Assembly: GCA_902803355.1 (NCBI GenBank)
Contig: CADCPP010000141.1
Coordinates: 1 to 30,829, forward strand
Length of the DNA: 30,829 nt
Source: an uncultured Lachnospiraceae bacterium
GTDB lineage: Bacteria > Bacillota > Clostridia > Lachnospirales > Lachnospiraceae
Direction: 5' to 3'
Shown here piece by piece: positions 13,493 through 22,332 of the stretch (its first letter is position 1; each line of letters opens with the position of its first letter). A program made the translations under genes and the position numbers. Under the pieces are notes generated by a model, which worked only from the letters and a program-made list of their open reading frames with translations, was not told the DNA's origin and ran no database searches.

Positions 13493-15662
13493 TTTGTCCG
13501 GCCTCCCGTTTCTTCTGCATGCGGCGGATGCGTTCGGTCACAGCCTTCGGCGGTTCCACCTTCGGTGCATCGGGGTGAAGCAGCCAGGTCGCGGCATAGT
13601 GCGTGTCGCTGATCTTGAACATCGGCGGCTGCTTTTCGAAATCGATCTTCAGGGAATACTTATTGCGCGGGGCAAAAGCATCGCCCTTCGGCGGATAGAT
13701 CATGTTGGGCGGCGTTCCGGGGATCGCCTCCAGACGTTCGTTGGTATCCAGGTCGGGCATGGAGCCAAGCAGAGCCCAGGTATACGGATGTCTGGAGTTG
13801 TAGAAAATATCCTCCGAGGTGCCGTATTCCACGATCTTGCCGGCATACATGACCGCGATGCGGTCCGCCATATTGGCCACGACGCCGAGGTCGTGGGTGA
13901 TGAAGATGACCGACAGGTGGCGTTCCTCCTTCAGCTTGTTGATCAGCTCAAGGATCTGCGCCTGGATCGTCACGTCAAGCGCGGTGGTCGGCTCGTCGCA
14001 GATCAGGATGTCCGGGTCCGCTGCCAGCGCGATGGCGATAACGATACGTTGCCGCATGCCGCCGGAAAACTCGAAAGGATACTGGTTGTAGCGGCGTCTG
14101 GGTTCCGCAATGCCCACCTCTTCCATCAGCTTGATGGCGCGCAGGCGCGCGGTCTTCTTCGTGACCTTGTTGACGATGCCGGAGGCGTTCGTCTTCAGAT
14201 ATTCCACCGCGGTCTCCGTGCGGGCATCCGCATCCGCGCCCGCATCGTTCTGCAGCGCTTCCTCGAAATGGTCGGAAAGGCGGGTGATCAGATGGGCCAT
14301 GTTCTGCTTGGTCAGTTCCAGATCGGTGACCGAGGCAGCCGGGACCTTCCAGCCCGGATCCTTGCCCTTTGCCATCTGCGCATCGTATTTCTTCTGCAGC
14401 TTGTCATGCTTTTTGAGTTCTTTGACGTTCTGCACGATGCCTTTGAAATAGGTATCGATCTCGCTCTTCAGACCGGAGGAGAAGGTATAGGCCAACGAAT
14501 CCTTTACGGTAAGCAGCGGGTCGATGGTCTTATTCACGGCTTCGGTGAGCTTGTCCAGGCTGGCTTTGCAGGCGTGTTTGTCCAGCTGGCCTTCCGCCTG
14601 GTATAAGGGCAGTTCCTCTTTCAGGACCTTTATGGCTTCGCGCTTTGCCTCCGCGGACTTCTTTTCCGCAAAAGCGATGCCGGCTGAGGCATAGGAGGCA
14701 AATTCCTTCATGAAGCCTTCGCTGACCCTGTCATAGAGGCGCTTGTTCAGTTCCTCCACGGGAACATCGGGCAGGGGCTCCTTTTCATAGGTCAGCCAGT
14801 AGCCCATAGCGAAGAAATCGGGTTTTTCCTTCGCAGCAGCTTCTTCCAGGATGCCTTTTAATTCCGTCAGGCGTTCTACGGTCTTCGCAAAATTGCCTTC
14901 CTTCTTCAGGGCTTTTGCTTCCTGCAGAAGGCCGTCCGTAAGCTCGTTCAGGCGCTCCGCCTTGTCCCTGACCACATAGGTCTGGACAGAGGTTTTCGCT
15001 TCGGTCACGATCTGCTTCAGACGGTAGTCCATATCCTTGGCGGCATTCTTTTCCAGCTCAAGGGTGATGGAATCGATCCCGTCGACGGCATCTTCCGCCG
15101 CTTCATGCGCCGTATTGTAGGCTGTTTCCAGCTCAATATGCTTCTTTTCGAAGGTCTCGAAACGCTTGCAGAGATCATCGATCTTCGCGTCATCGCTCCG
15201 TCCGGCGGCCTTTGCCGCTTCCTTCATGCTGGTATTCAGTTCCTTCAGATAGCTGTTGAAATTCCGGCGGCTCTCCCGCTGTCTGGCCTTGCCCTTTAAG
15301 ATCATGGCCTCGGTCAGCTGGCGGCCGATCTTGACGATCGGGTTCAGGGAGCTCATGGGGTCCTGGAAGATCATGGCGATCTTGTCGCCGCGGATCTTGT
15401 GGAAATCTTCTTCGGAGATCTTCAGCAGATCCTTGCCGTCGTAAATGATCTCGCCGCCTTCAATGATGGAGTTGCCGGCGAGGATGCCGAGGATCGCCTT
15501 GCTCGTGACGGATTTGCCGGAACCCGACTCGCCCACGATGGCCAGTGTTTCGCCCTTTTCCAGGTCGAAGCTGATGCCCCGGACCGCCTGTACCTTGCCG
15601 TTTGTGGTGTGGAAGGATATTCTCAGATCGCTGACATGCAGTTTGTTTTCCATATTAATCAT
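13485..15662 (-). CDS. Peptide ABC transporter ATPase, OppD/DppD type, with about 375-residue insertion (system B)
   Basis: The 725-residue chain holds one split ABC ATPase domain. The N-part (1-127) has Walker A GESGSGKSVTSKAI (44-57) and Q-loop FQDPMSSLNPIVKIG. The C-part (about 504-725) has LMEEVGIAEPRRRYNQYP, signature FSGGMRQR (532-539), Walker B ILICDEPTT, switch FITHDLG and HPYTWALLGSMP. Between them about 375 charged, Lys/Glu/Ala-rich residues are inserted; in relatives these two parts are joined by about 20-25 residues. The C-terminal GDAFAPRNKYSLKIDF lacks the usual cysteines. ATG 15662 overlaps the permease stop by 8 bases and lies only 3 bases after GAGGAG. ATG 15653 is the alternative but lies 12 bases from that site. 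Confidence 0.94.
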   Translation of the reverse strand: MINMENKLHVSDLRISFHTTNGKVQAVRGISFDLEKGETLAIVGESGSGKSVTSKAILGILAGNSIIEGGEIIYDGKDLLKISEEDFHKIRGDKIAMIFQDPMSSLNPIVKIGRQLTEAMILKGKARQRESRRNFNSYLKELNTSMKEAAKAAGRSDDAKIDDLCKRFETFEKKHIELETAYNTAHEAAEDAVDGIDSITLELEKNAAKDMDYRLKQIVTEAKTSVQTYVVRDKAERLNELTDGLLQEAKALKKEGNFAKTVERLTELKGILEEAAAKEKPDFFAMGYWLTYEKEPLPDVPVEELNKRLYDRVSEGFMKEFASYASAGIAFAEKKSAEAKREAIKVLKEELPLYQAEGQLDKHACKASLDKLTEAVNKTIDPLLTVKDSLAYTFSSGLKSEIDTYFKGIVQNVKELKKHDKLQKKYDAQMAKGKDPGWKVPAASVTDLELTKQNMAHLITRLSDHFEEALQNDAGADADARTETAVEYLKTNASGIVNKVTKKTARLRAIKLMEEVGIAEPRRRYNQYPFEFSGGMRQRIVIAIALAADPDILICDEPTTALDVTIQAQILELINKLKEERHLSVIFITHDLGVVANMADRIAVMYAGKIVEYGTSEDIFYNSRHPYTWALLGSMPDLDTNERLEAIPGTPPNMIYPPKGDAFAPRNKYSLKIDFEKQPPMFKISDTHYAATWLLHPDAPKVEPPKAVTERIRRMQKKREAGQNG

Positions 15663-17199
15663 CCACTCCTCTCAGCGAAGGATTGAAGGCATCGCGCAGG
15701 CCGTTGCCGAAGAGGTTGAATGCGATCAGCAGCAGCGCGAAATACATGGCCGGGAAGAACATGGCGTGCGGTGAGCTCGTCATGGAGGTCTGGCCCTGGC
15801 TCATCAGGGTGCCCAGGCTCGTTCCCGCAAAGTCCGCGATATTGACGATGCCGAGGTAGGTCAGGGTGGTCTCGGAACGGATGACGCCCGGGATGGTCAG
15901 CGCGCAGCTCGTGATGATAGTGCCGATAGCGTTCGGGAAGATGTGCTTGAACATCAGCCGCCAGTCGGAAGCACCGAGCGTGCGGGCTGCCATGACGAAT
16001 TCCTGGCTCTTGAAACGGTAGAACTGTTTCCGGACCAGAGCCGCCATGCCGATCCAGCCTGTCAGCACGAAGGCAAAGAGGAAAGAAGGCACAACGCCCA
16101 CCTTCGGCGCCAGGTGCAGCTGGAACAGGGTCGAAACGACGATGAAAGGCACTTCATACAGAATATCCGCGATACGGTCCATGATCATGTCGACCGCGCC
16201 GCCGTAATAGCCCTGGATGGCGCCGTAGACGGCACCGATCGTCAGGTTGATCACGGAGACGAGCAGCGCGAAGATGATGGAGAAGCGGGAGCCTATGCCG
16301 ATGGCGCAGAACAGATCCATGCCCATGGAGTTGGTCCCCATGATGTACATGGGTTCATGACCGTTCACATAGGTATAGTAGTTGTAGTAGCATACACGGC
16401 ACTGCACGGCGCCGGACTTCTGCATGCTGTAGATCCAGTTGCCGGGGTCGTTTTCCAGCCGTTTGCTGTGATAAGGGGCGCCTTCCTTGGCCGTATTGGT
16501 GGAATAGGCCGGGATGAAGTTTCCTTCCTTATCATATTTCGGCGTGCCCTTGTTGTCCGAGACCTGATACCAGACGTTCGCGCTCGTGATGTCCTTGATG
16601 TCCTTGGCTTCCACGAAGGGATAGATGACCTGGATACCGGTCTCGTCCTGCCATTTCTGGATATCCTCGAATTCCTGGAACGATAAGACACGGAAGATCA
16701 TGCCCTGTTCATAGTACTTGTTGGTCTGGATCTTGTAGGTCTTTGTGATCCTTTCCTTGCCGCGGTAGAGCGATACGGTCTCCGTGGTCTCCAGGATCTT
16801 TAACAGCGGATCGTAGCCGGTCTCAATGGCAACGGCCTTCCACTGCGCCATGGCCGCCTCATTCTGCGAGGCATGCACGGCAGCGCCGTCAAAAATGCCT
16901 ATCTTCTTTTCCGCGATGGAACGGATATAAGGCGGATAGTTGACGTAATACTTGTCCTGGTCCCTTACCGTATACTTTGACAGGATGGGGGACAGAAGGG
17001 AAAACAGCAGCAGGAAGAAAATGATCCAGGCACCGATCACGGACGCCCTGTTCTTTCTGAAGCGCACAAGAGCATCGGCAAAGTAGCCGCGCGCCTTGGT
17101 CTCCAGCTTCGTATCGTGAAGGGTCTCGTCCTGCTGCGCAAGTTCAAACATTTCCTTCGGAATATCTTCGTAAATATTTTTCGTTGCTTCGTTCATCAT
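15655..17199 (-). CDS. Peptide ABC transporter permease, OppC/DppC type, with large outer loop (system B)
   Basis: The 514-residue permease compares with a usual 280-350. The N-terminal cytoplasmic part contains IPKEMFELAQQDE, shared in outline with the system A OppC. TM1 (about 53-73, SVIGAWIIFFLLLFSLLSPIL) is followed by an outer segment of about 210 residues (78-285) rich in Tyr, Lys and Asp. Then comes the OppC hallmark MGTNSMGMDLFCAIGIGSR (287-305) and five further helices with the EAA loop MAARTLGASDWRLMFKHIFP. The final segment NLFGNGLRDAFNPSLR is typical. ATG 17199 gives an ATGA overlap with the preceding permease stop; ATG 17196 is an in-frame alternative. The ribosome site is weak (GGGGT), which fits coupling. 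The loop could contact the lipoprotein, but that is inference. Confidence 0.93.
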   Translation of the reverse strand: MMNEATKNIYEDIPKEMFELAQQDETLHDTKLETKARGYFADALVRFRKNRASVIGAWIIFFLLLFSLLSPILSKYTVRDQDKYYVNYPPYIRSIAEKKIGIFDGAAVHASQNEAAMAQWKAVAIETGYDPLLKILETTETVSLYRGKERITKTYKIQTNKYYEQGMIFRVLSFQEFEDIQKWQDETGIQVIYPFVEAKDIKDITSANVWYQVSDNKGTPKYDKEGNFIPAYSTNTAKEGAPYHSKRLENDPGNWIYSMQKSGAVQCRVCYYNYYTYVNGHEPMYIMGTNSMGMDLFCAIGIGSRFSIIFALLVSVINLTIGAVYGAIQGYYGGAVDMIMDRIADILYEVPFIVVSTLFQLHLAPKVGVVPSFLFAFVLTGWIGMAALVRKQFYRFKSQEFVMAARTLGASDWRLMFKHIFPNAIGTIITSCALTIPGVIRSETTLTYLGIVNIADFAGTSLGTLMSQGQTSMTSSPHAMFFPAMYFALLLIAFNLFGNGLRDAFNPSLRGVDD

Positions 17200-18149
17200 T
17201 TTTTGGACCCCATGCGGATACGAGGATCGATAAAGCCGTAGCTGATATCGACCACGATGGCAGCCACCAGACCGATCGCGGTATAGAACACGGTCAGCAG
17301 CATGAATAAAGGATAATCCCGTCCGTTGATGGAGTTCAGATAGAGCTGGCCAACACCGGGTACCGAGAAGAGTTTTTCAATAATAAGCGAGCCGCCGATG
17401 ATCGAGATGAATTCCCCGAAGATGGACGGGACGATGACCACCATGCAGTTTTTCAGGGCATGCCGGACGGTAGCCTGCACCTTGGTCAGACCTTTGGTCC
17501 GCGCCAGCAGCATGAATTCGCTGGTCAGCACTTCCGTCAGCTCTGCGCGGGTGGTACGCGTAAAGCCTGCGATGACGCCCAGAGAAAGGGACAGCACCGC
17601 GGGAATCATACTGACGAACATGGGCCACGAGAACCAGTCTGTTCCCTCTTTCATCAGGAAGGGGAACCAGCCCAGCTTGAAGGCCAGGAAATACTGGATC
17701 AGGAAGGCATAAACGAAACTCGGCACCGAGATCAGTGCCATGGTGAGCGTGGAGATGGTATCATCCACCCACGTATTCTTTCGCAGGGCAGCCCATATGC
17801 CCAGCGCTATGCCTATGGGTATGCTGAGTATGATCGAATAGAAGTTCACGATCATGGTGGCCGGCAGCTTGCTCACGAAGATCGCGAACACGTCCTGACC
17901 AAAGTACAGCACGTCCGAAACACCCCAGTCACCCTTTGTGAAGACATTCTTCAGAAAGATGCCGAACTGTTCCAGATAAGGTTTATTGTATCCGAGCGCT
18001 TCTCTTCTGGCTTCAACGATCTTGGTATGCGGATCTCCCGGCGGAAGTTCGGCGGGAGGCAGCATCCTGACCAGCACGAAGCACATCAGCGTGATGATGA
18101 ACAGCGTGAAGACCATGAAGATCAGACGCTTGATGACGTATTTGCCCAT
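17196..18149 (-). CDS. Peptide ABC transporter permease, OppB/DppB type (system B)
   Basis: The 317-residue protein is of normal family length. It begins MGKYVIKRLIFMVFTLFIITL (TM1) and has the outer-loop pattern LGYNKPYLEQFGIFLKNVF followed by KGDWGVS, where OppB proteins usually have LGLDxPxxxQY...GDLGxS. The EAA coupling loop reads SEFMLLARTKGLTKVQATVRHA, and the late signature EKLFSVPGVGQLYLNSINGRD is present. It ends with the conserved GFIDPRIRM. RBS AGGAGAGG lies close before ATG 18149. It is the first gene after the lipoprotein gene and its hairpin, and it overlaps the OppC gene by ATGA. Confidence 0.95.
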   Translation of the reverse strand: MGKYVIKRLIFMVFTLFIITLMCFVLVRMLPPAELPPGDPHTKIVEARREALGYNKPYLEQFGIFLKNVFTKGDWGVSDVLYFGQDVFAIFVSKLPATMIVNFYSIILSIPIGIALGIWAALRKNTWVDDTISTLTMALISVPSFVYAFLIQYFLAFKLGWFPFLMKEGTDWFSWPMFVSMIPAVLSLSLGVIAGFTRTTRAELTEVLTSEFMLLARTKGLTKVQATVRHALKNCMVVIVPSIFGEFISIIGGSLIIEKLFSVPGVGQLYLNSINGRDYPLFMLLTVFYTAIGLVAAIVVDISYGFIDPRIRMGSKK

Positions 18150-18220
18150 GTCATCCTCTCCTAATCAGTTCTTGAACGGACCGTGGCGCGCGGAAGCGCC
18201 GCAGCTCATATGCGAAAGTG

Positions 18221-18242
18221 CGGAGCCGGTCGCCCGGCTCCG
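18221..18242 (-). other. GC-rich stem-loop between binding-protein and permease genes
   Basis: CGGAGCCGG (18221-18229) pairs perfectly with CCGGCTCCG (18234-18242) across a four-base loop. No T run follows in the direction of transcription, so it is more likely an RNA-protecting or processing hairpin than a full terminator. It is placed like the hairpin array at 8966-9062 in system A. Confidence 0.75.
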
Positions 18243-18266
18243 CAGCTGCCAGCTGGTCGCTGGTAA

Positions 18267-20801
18267 TTAATACTTCAGCTCGCCGCCCTGGGACGCCACA
18301 TAGGCTTCCCACTCAGCTTCGTTGTAGTTGTACTTCATGTACTGGATACCGCCGCGGCTCATGACCGGGTTGTATTCGTCGATGACGTAGTACACCTGCT
18401 GAGACAGAAGAGCCATGGAGCCGTCCTGCAGCATGGGCAGATAGTCATAGGTGCCGAGGAACTTGGTTTCCAGAGCAGCCAGGATGTCCAGACGGGTCTC
18501 AACATCCGCACGGCCGGAACCGAAGCAGTATTCCTTGTCACCGATGGTGATGGTGGCGCCGTTCAGGGCGTCAGACCAGTTCTTGATGTTGGTGGTCAGC
18601 TCTTCGCCGTCAATGGTCAGGGTCATTTCCACGGTGGTGGCATCGAACCACTGAGCATCGTACTGATAGCTCGGGTTGACGTACAGATCGGTCAGGGAGA
18701 ACGGGTTCAGCAGAGAGCCGTTCCAGCCGCCCAGAACGGTATCGGCCATGCCCTGTTTGATCTTGGTGGACCAGTCATTGCCGTAAGGAGCGGACTTCAC
18801 GAATACGATCTTGCCGTCAAAGGCGGTGCCGGCCGTAACTTCGTTCATCTTCTCGTTCAGGTAGTTGATGGTCTTGGTCATGAAGTCGGAATCGGAGCTT
18901 AAGGAGTATTCGATCTGGATCGTCTGATCGCAGACGCCGTCCTTATCCTCGTCGGTGATATAGCCGAGTTCAAGAGCTTCCTTGAAGGCCTCGTTGTAGA
19001 GGGTCTTCGCGGTCTCAGGGTCATAACCGGTGATGGAATCTACAGCATCGTCAAGGCTGGCGAACTTGGTCGTGTCGACGGAATAGAAATCGCACAGAGC
19101 CTTCTTGGCCTGGTCGGTGTCGCGATAGCGGGAACCGGATTCAGGATCGTACAGATAGGAGATGCCGATGATGCCGAAGCCGCCGGAACGGGCCGGGGAA
19201 ATGGTAGCCGCAAAGAGGTCTTTGTCGTAGGTGACGGCGACAGCCTTGCGGAAGTTCAGCACGGTCAGGGTCTGCAGATCGTACTTGGTGGTATCGAAGC
19301 CTTCGGAAGCTTCACGCTGTTCGATGGCTTTCTTGTGACCGTTCAGGATCAGGAAGAAAATAGTGGAGCCGGGGGTGGCGTAGCAGTAGTCGGAGCTGCG
19401 GTAGGTATCGAAGTCTTCCGACTGCAGGCCGTAGCCCATCAGCTGGCCCTTCAGGAACATCAGCTTGCGGGTGGCAGCTTCTTCCACGACCTGGGTATCG
19501 ATCGCGGTGGTCTGATACATGGTGTAGGTCTCACCGTCTTCCGGATCGACATAGGTGTGCTTGCCGTCAGTCCAGCCGTACCAGTTTTCGTTCCTTTCGA
19601 AACGCATGTGCTTGTCAGCCTGGTAGTCGGTCATGACGTAAGGGCCGTAGGAGACGGAGGTCTCAAGGCTGGTGCAGTAGGTGTTGGTCCAGACGCCTTC
19701 CTTTTCGGTCAGGCACTTGTCGTACAGGTCGACCTTGACGATCCAGTTGCCGGACAGGTTGTACAGAAGGTTGAAGCCCGCAAGGGACTTGCCGAACACG
19801 AGGGTGATCTCATAGTCGCCGGTCTTGTAGCAGCCGACGGTCTTGTCATAGTCAAGGCCGGTGGCATATTCGCCGGTGATGGTGTACAGTTCATCAGGGG
19901 ACATAGACTCATATTCGGCGCCAGCGCCAAGATAAGAATCGTACAGTTCCTTGCCGCTGAACGCGTCGTCAACGTTCTCGCCGTAAACGGTCTCGTCCAG
20001 AACGGAGACGTACTGAGGCAGGCTGTTGCCGTCAGCATCGGTATAGCTGGCATCGGAATTCCAGAAATCGTAAGCGTCAACATACAGGTCTTCGACCTTG
20101 CCGCCCTTTTCCAGGAACTCAGTGGTCGTGACGCCGATCGCGGTGTATTCCTTCTGGCCCTGCAGGGCGAAGTTCTCGGCACCAGCGATGCACAGGTCAC
20201 CCGCATAGTAGTCGGTGGCGCGGTAGTTGAGGAGCTTCGGATCAAGCAGACGCTTCATGGATTCCACGTAGGTGTCCGCGTTGATCGCGGTGCCGTCGGA
20301 CCATTTCGCATCCTTGTTCAGGGCGATCTTGTAGGCATAGCCTTCGGTCGCATCGGCAGGGATGTTGAATTCGGGACGGGCAGCCTTGACATCGGCGGTC
20401 ACATCGACGGGCATCTCAGCAGCCATTTCCGGAACGATGACATAGCCTTCGAAGGGTTCCTTGCCTTCCAGCGGATGAGATTCATCGTTGAAGAAGAAGG
20501 AATAAAGACCCATGTACAGGAAATCGGTCGGATAGGACTCGTCCGTGGTCTGATAGGTGTGAGGGTTCCAGTTCGTGGACAGCGTGGTTACAGAATCCTT
20601 GTACACGTAATCCGCGGGCTTTTCCGGCTCGGGAGCTTCCGTGGTCGCCGGTTCGGTTGCGGCCGGAGTAGACTCAACGGGAGCCTTGGTTGTGGTCTCT
20701 TGCTTGGTGGGCGCAGCCGTGCTCTGTTCAGGCTGTCCGCCGCAGGCGGCCAGAGAAAGAGCCATGGCCAGTGCGCACACAAGTGCCAACAGTTTCTTCA
20801 T
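18267..20801 (-). CDS. Family 5 (Opp/Dpp-type) peptide-binding lipoprotein (system B)
   Basis: This is the predicted extracellular peptide receptor of system B. The 844-residue lipoprotein opens with MKKLLALVCALAMALSLAAC (lipidated Cys20) and a Thr/Pro/Glu tether (about 24-62), followed by the fold start YVYKDSVTTLSTNWNPHTY. The N-lobe motif AKWSDGTAINADTYVESMKR followed by LLDPKL is a textbook SBP_bac_5 pattern. Later NFRKAVAVTYDKDLFAATIS corresponds to the conserved domain III start. The C-terminus (TYDYLPMLQDGSMALLSQ) is the normal closing segment. It is about 250 residues longer than most OppA proteins, with extra length spread through the central part. RBS AGGAGG lies 8 bases before ATG 20801. 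It is first in its operon, with a promoter at 20881-20909 and a strong hairpin behind it. Confidence 0.94.
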   Translation of the reverse strand: MKKLLALVCALAMALSLAACGGQPEQSTAAPTKQETTTKAPVESTPAATEPATTEAPEPEKPADYVYKDSVTTLSTNWNPHTYQTTDESYPTDFLYMGLYSFFFNDESHPLEGKEPFEGYVIVPEMAAEMPVDVTADVKAARPEFNIPADATEGYAYKIALNKDAKWSDGTAINADTYVESMKRLLDPKLLNYRATDYYAGDLCIAGAENFALQGQKEYTAIGVTTTEFLEKGGKVEDLYVDAYDFWNSDASYTDADGNSLPQYVSVLDETVYGENVDDAFSGKELYDSYLGAGAEYESMSPDELYTITGEYATGLDYDKTVGCYKTGDYEITLVFGKSLAGFNLLYNLSGNWIVKVDLYDKCLTEKEGVWTNTYCTSLETSVSYGPYVMTDYQADKHMRFERNENWYGWTDGKHTYVDPEDGETYTMYQTTAIDTQVVEEAATRKLMFLKGQLMGYGLQSEDFDTYRSSDYCYATPGSTIFFLILNGHKKAIEQREASEGFDTTKYDLQTLTVLNFRKAVAVTYDKDLFAATISPARSGGFGIIGISYLYDPESGSRYRDTDQAKKALCDFYSVDTTKFASLDDAVDSITGYDPETAKTLYNEAFKEALELGYITDEDKDGVCDQTIQIEYSLSSDSDFMTKTINYLNEKMNEVTAGTAFDGKIVFVKSAPYGNDWSTKIKQGMADTVLGGWNGSLLNPFSLTDLYVNPSYQYDAQWFDATTVEMTLTIDGEELTTNIKNWSDALNGATITIGDKEYCFGSGRADVETRLDILAALETKFLGTYDYLPMLQDGSMALLSQQVYYVIDEYNPVMSRGGIQYMKYNYNEAEWEAYVASQGGELKY

Positions 20802-20880
20802 ACAGTTTCCTCCTTAGTTTGTTTTGGCGCCGGCGCCGGGAAGATGCCTGCGCCAGTTACTCCATTAATTCGGGTATTTT

Positions 20881-20909
20881 ATTCTATATTTTTTTTAAAA
20901 AAAATGCAA
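20881..20909 (-). promoter_or_regulatory. Probable sigma-A promoter of the system B operon
   Basis: On the minus strand TTGCAT (20909-20904), a 17-base spacer and TAGAAT (20886-20881) lie about 80 bases before ATG 20801. The spacer is almost entirely a T run followed by an A run, which should give a stiff or bent helix. Box matches are moderate, but spacing and position are right. Confidence 0.6.
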
Positions 20910-21065
20910 GTATGATTTATTCAGATTTCCAATTCTTTTTATAACAGTAAATCCCCAAAGCCCTGCATATTATTCTTTTTTCTTTAATATTCTTCGGAAC
21001 GGGGAAGATGTCCCCGGGCAGCGCGCTTGTTTCCGAAGCTAAAGCATGCGGCGGAGCGCTTTCCC

Positions 21066-21094
21066 TTGCAATTTTTCCGCCTTCCCGCTACAAT
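21066..21094 (+). promoter_or_regulatory. Probable sigma-A promoter of the 21142-25078 gene run
   Basis: TTGCAA (21066-21071), a 17-base spacer and TACAAT (21089-21094) precede ATG 21142 by 47 bases. Confidence 0.65.
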
Positions 21095-21141
21095 GGATGC
21101 GGCGCGGGATCATTGATTTCTCGCACAGGAGGCAGGTCAAT

Positions 21142-22245
21142 ATGGAGAGAAAACATTTATCCCCCGGGAAAAAGGTCCTTCGCGGCGTCCTGTGGGCGCT
21201 GCTTGCTCTGGTCCTGATCGCGGCAGGCTATGTTGCCTACGTGTTTATTGCCTATCACCGGATCGGGGATCAGCCACTCTCTGCCGAAAACGCGGCGGGG
21301 AATAACGCCGTCACCGCTTCGGTCCCCCGGAACACCGAGCTGACCGTGACCAGCTGGAATATCGGCTTCGGTGCCTACGAATCGGACTATGGCTTCTTTA
21401 TGGACGGCGGGCACGAATCCTGGGCCTGGTCGAAAGATAGGCTTAACACAAACCTGAATGAGATCGGCAGACTGCTGGCATCGCAGAACAGCAATTTCTA
21501 CCTGATCCAGGAAGTGGATATGGATGCCACCCGCAGCTATCACGTTGACGAGCGGGAAGTTCTGGCCTCCGCGCTGCCGTCCCTCGGCTATACCTGGGCG
21601 CAGAACTATGATTCGCCCTTCCTCTTCTATCCTTTCTATCAGCCTCACGGGGCGTCAAAGTCCTGCCTGATGACCTTCTCGCGGGCTAAGATCACGGAAG
21701 GCATGCGTGTGGAGCTTCCTGTTGAGAGCGGCTTTACCAAGCTTCTTGATCTTGACCGCTGCTACTCGCGGCAGTATATCCCGGTCGAAAACGGAAAAAC
21801 TCTTGTCCTTTACAACCTGCATCTGTCCGCCTATACTTCGGACGGGACCATCGCGACCGAGCAGCTGAATCTCCTGCTTGCCGATATGCAGACTGAGTAT
21901 GAGAAAGGCAATTACTGCATAGCCGGCGGCGATTTCAACAAGGATCTGCTGGGCAATTCCAAAGAGATCTTCCATGTGGAAGCTGCGGATTACAACTGGG
22001 GCCAGCCGATTCCCGAAGGCACATTTGACAAGGTCAATATCTCCCTTGTTGCGCCCTTTGATGCGGCCTCTCCCGTACCCAGCTGCCGCAACGCCGACTC
22101 CGCCTACCACGAGGGGCAGTATGTGCTCACCGTGGACGGCTTTCTGGTTTCGGACAATGTGAACGTCGTGAGCGCCGGCGTGGTCGATACCGGCTTTGCC
22201 TATTCCGACCACAATCCGGTGGAAATGTGCTTTATTCTGGAATAA
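21142..22245 (+). CDS. Membrane-anchored endonuclease/exonuclease/phosphatase (EEP) family protein
   Basis: The 367-residue protein has a short basic N-terminus, one membrane helix (about 13-37, LRGVLWALLALVLIAAGYVA) and an EEP/DNase I-like catalytic domain facing outside. Metal and catalytic motifs are present in the expected order: SWNIGFG (Asn73), LIQEVD (Glu124), YNLHLSAY (His227), GGDFN (Asp264, Asn266), DGFLVSDN (Asp332) and SDHNPV (Asp356, His357). Substrates in this superfamily range from nucleic acids to phospholipids and inositol phosphates, so the substrate cannot be named; an extracytoplasmic phosphodiesterase is a fair guess. ATG 21142 has AGGAGG 9 bases upstream. A longer open frame from 21046 lies across the promoter. 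It is the first gene of a plus-strand run. Confidence 0.88.
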   Translation: MERKHLSPGKKVLRGVLWALLALVLIAAGYVAYVFIAYHRIGDQPLSAENAAGNNAVTASVPRNTELTVTSWNIGFGAYESDYGFFMDGGHESWAWSKDRLNTNLNEIGRLLASQNSNFYLIQEVDMDATRSYHVDEREVLASALPSLGYTWAQNYDSPFLFYPFYQPHGASKSCLMTFSRAKITEGMRVELPVESGFTKLLDLDRCYSRQYIPVENGKTLVLYNLHLSAYTSDGTIATEQLNLLLADMQTEYEKGNYCIAGGDFNKDLLGNSKEIFHVEAADYNWGQPIPEGTFDKVNISLVAPFDAASPVPSCRNADSAYHEGQYVLTVDGFLVSDNVNVVSAGVVDTGFAYSDHNPVEMCFILE

Positions 22246-22332
22246 TCATAAGATCATCGGATCTTCCCCCGGCGGGGCGGGGCCTGACGTGCCGCGCCGG
22301 ATGAGAGACACTTGTACAGGAGCTGAATCATT

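Larger units (their letters stand above)
20802..21141. other. Divergent promoter region between system B and the plus-strand genes
   Basis: These 340 bases hold no gene that I can support. They contain the minus-strand system B promoter, the plus-strand promoter at 21066-21094, a GGCGCCGGCGCC palindrome (20826-20837) in the system B leader, and a small CGGGGA-AGATG-TCCCCG hairpin at about 21000-21016. The stretch 20881-20990 is strikingly A/T-rich compared with the flanking genes. Confidence 0.6.

Noticed and set aside
19335..20915. Open frame of 526 codons antisense to the system B lipoprotein gene
   Set aside because: Same reason: it is a Gly/Val/Arg-rich mirror product with no initiation signals that crosses the operon promoter.
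21000..21016. Terminator in the divergent promoter region
   Set aside because: The short hairpin has no T run on either side.
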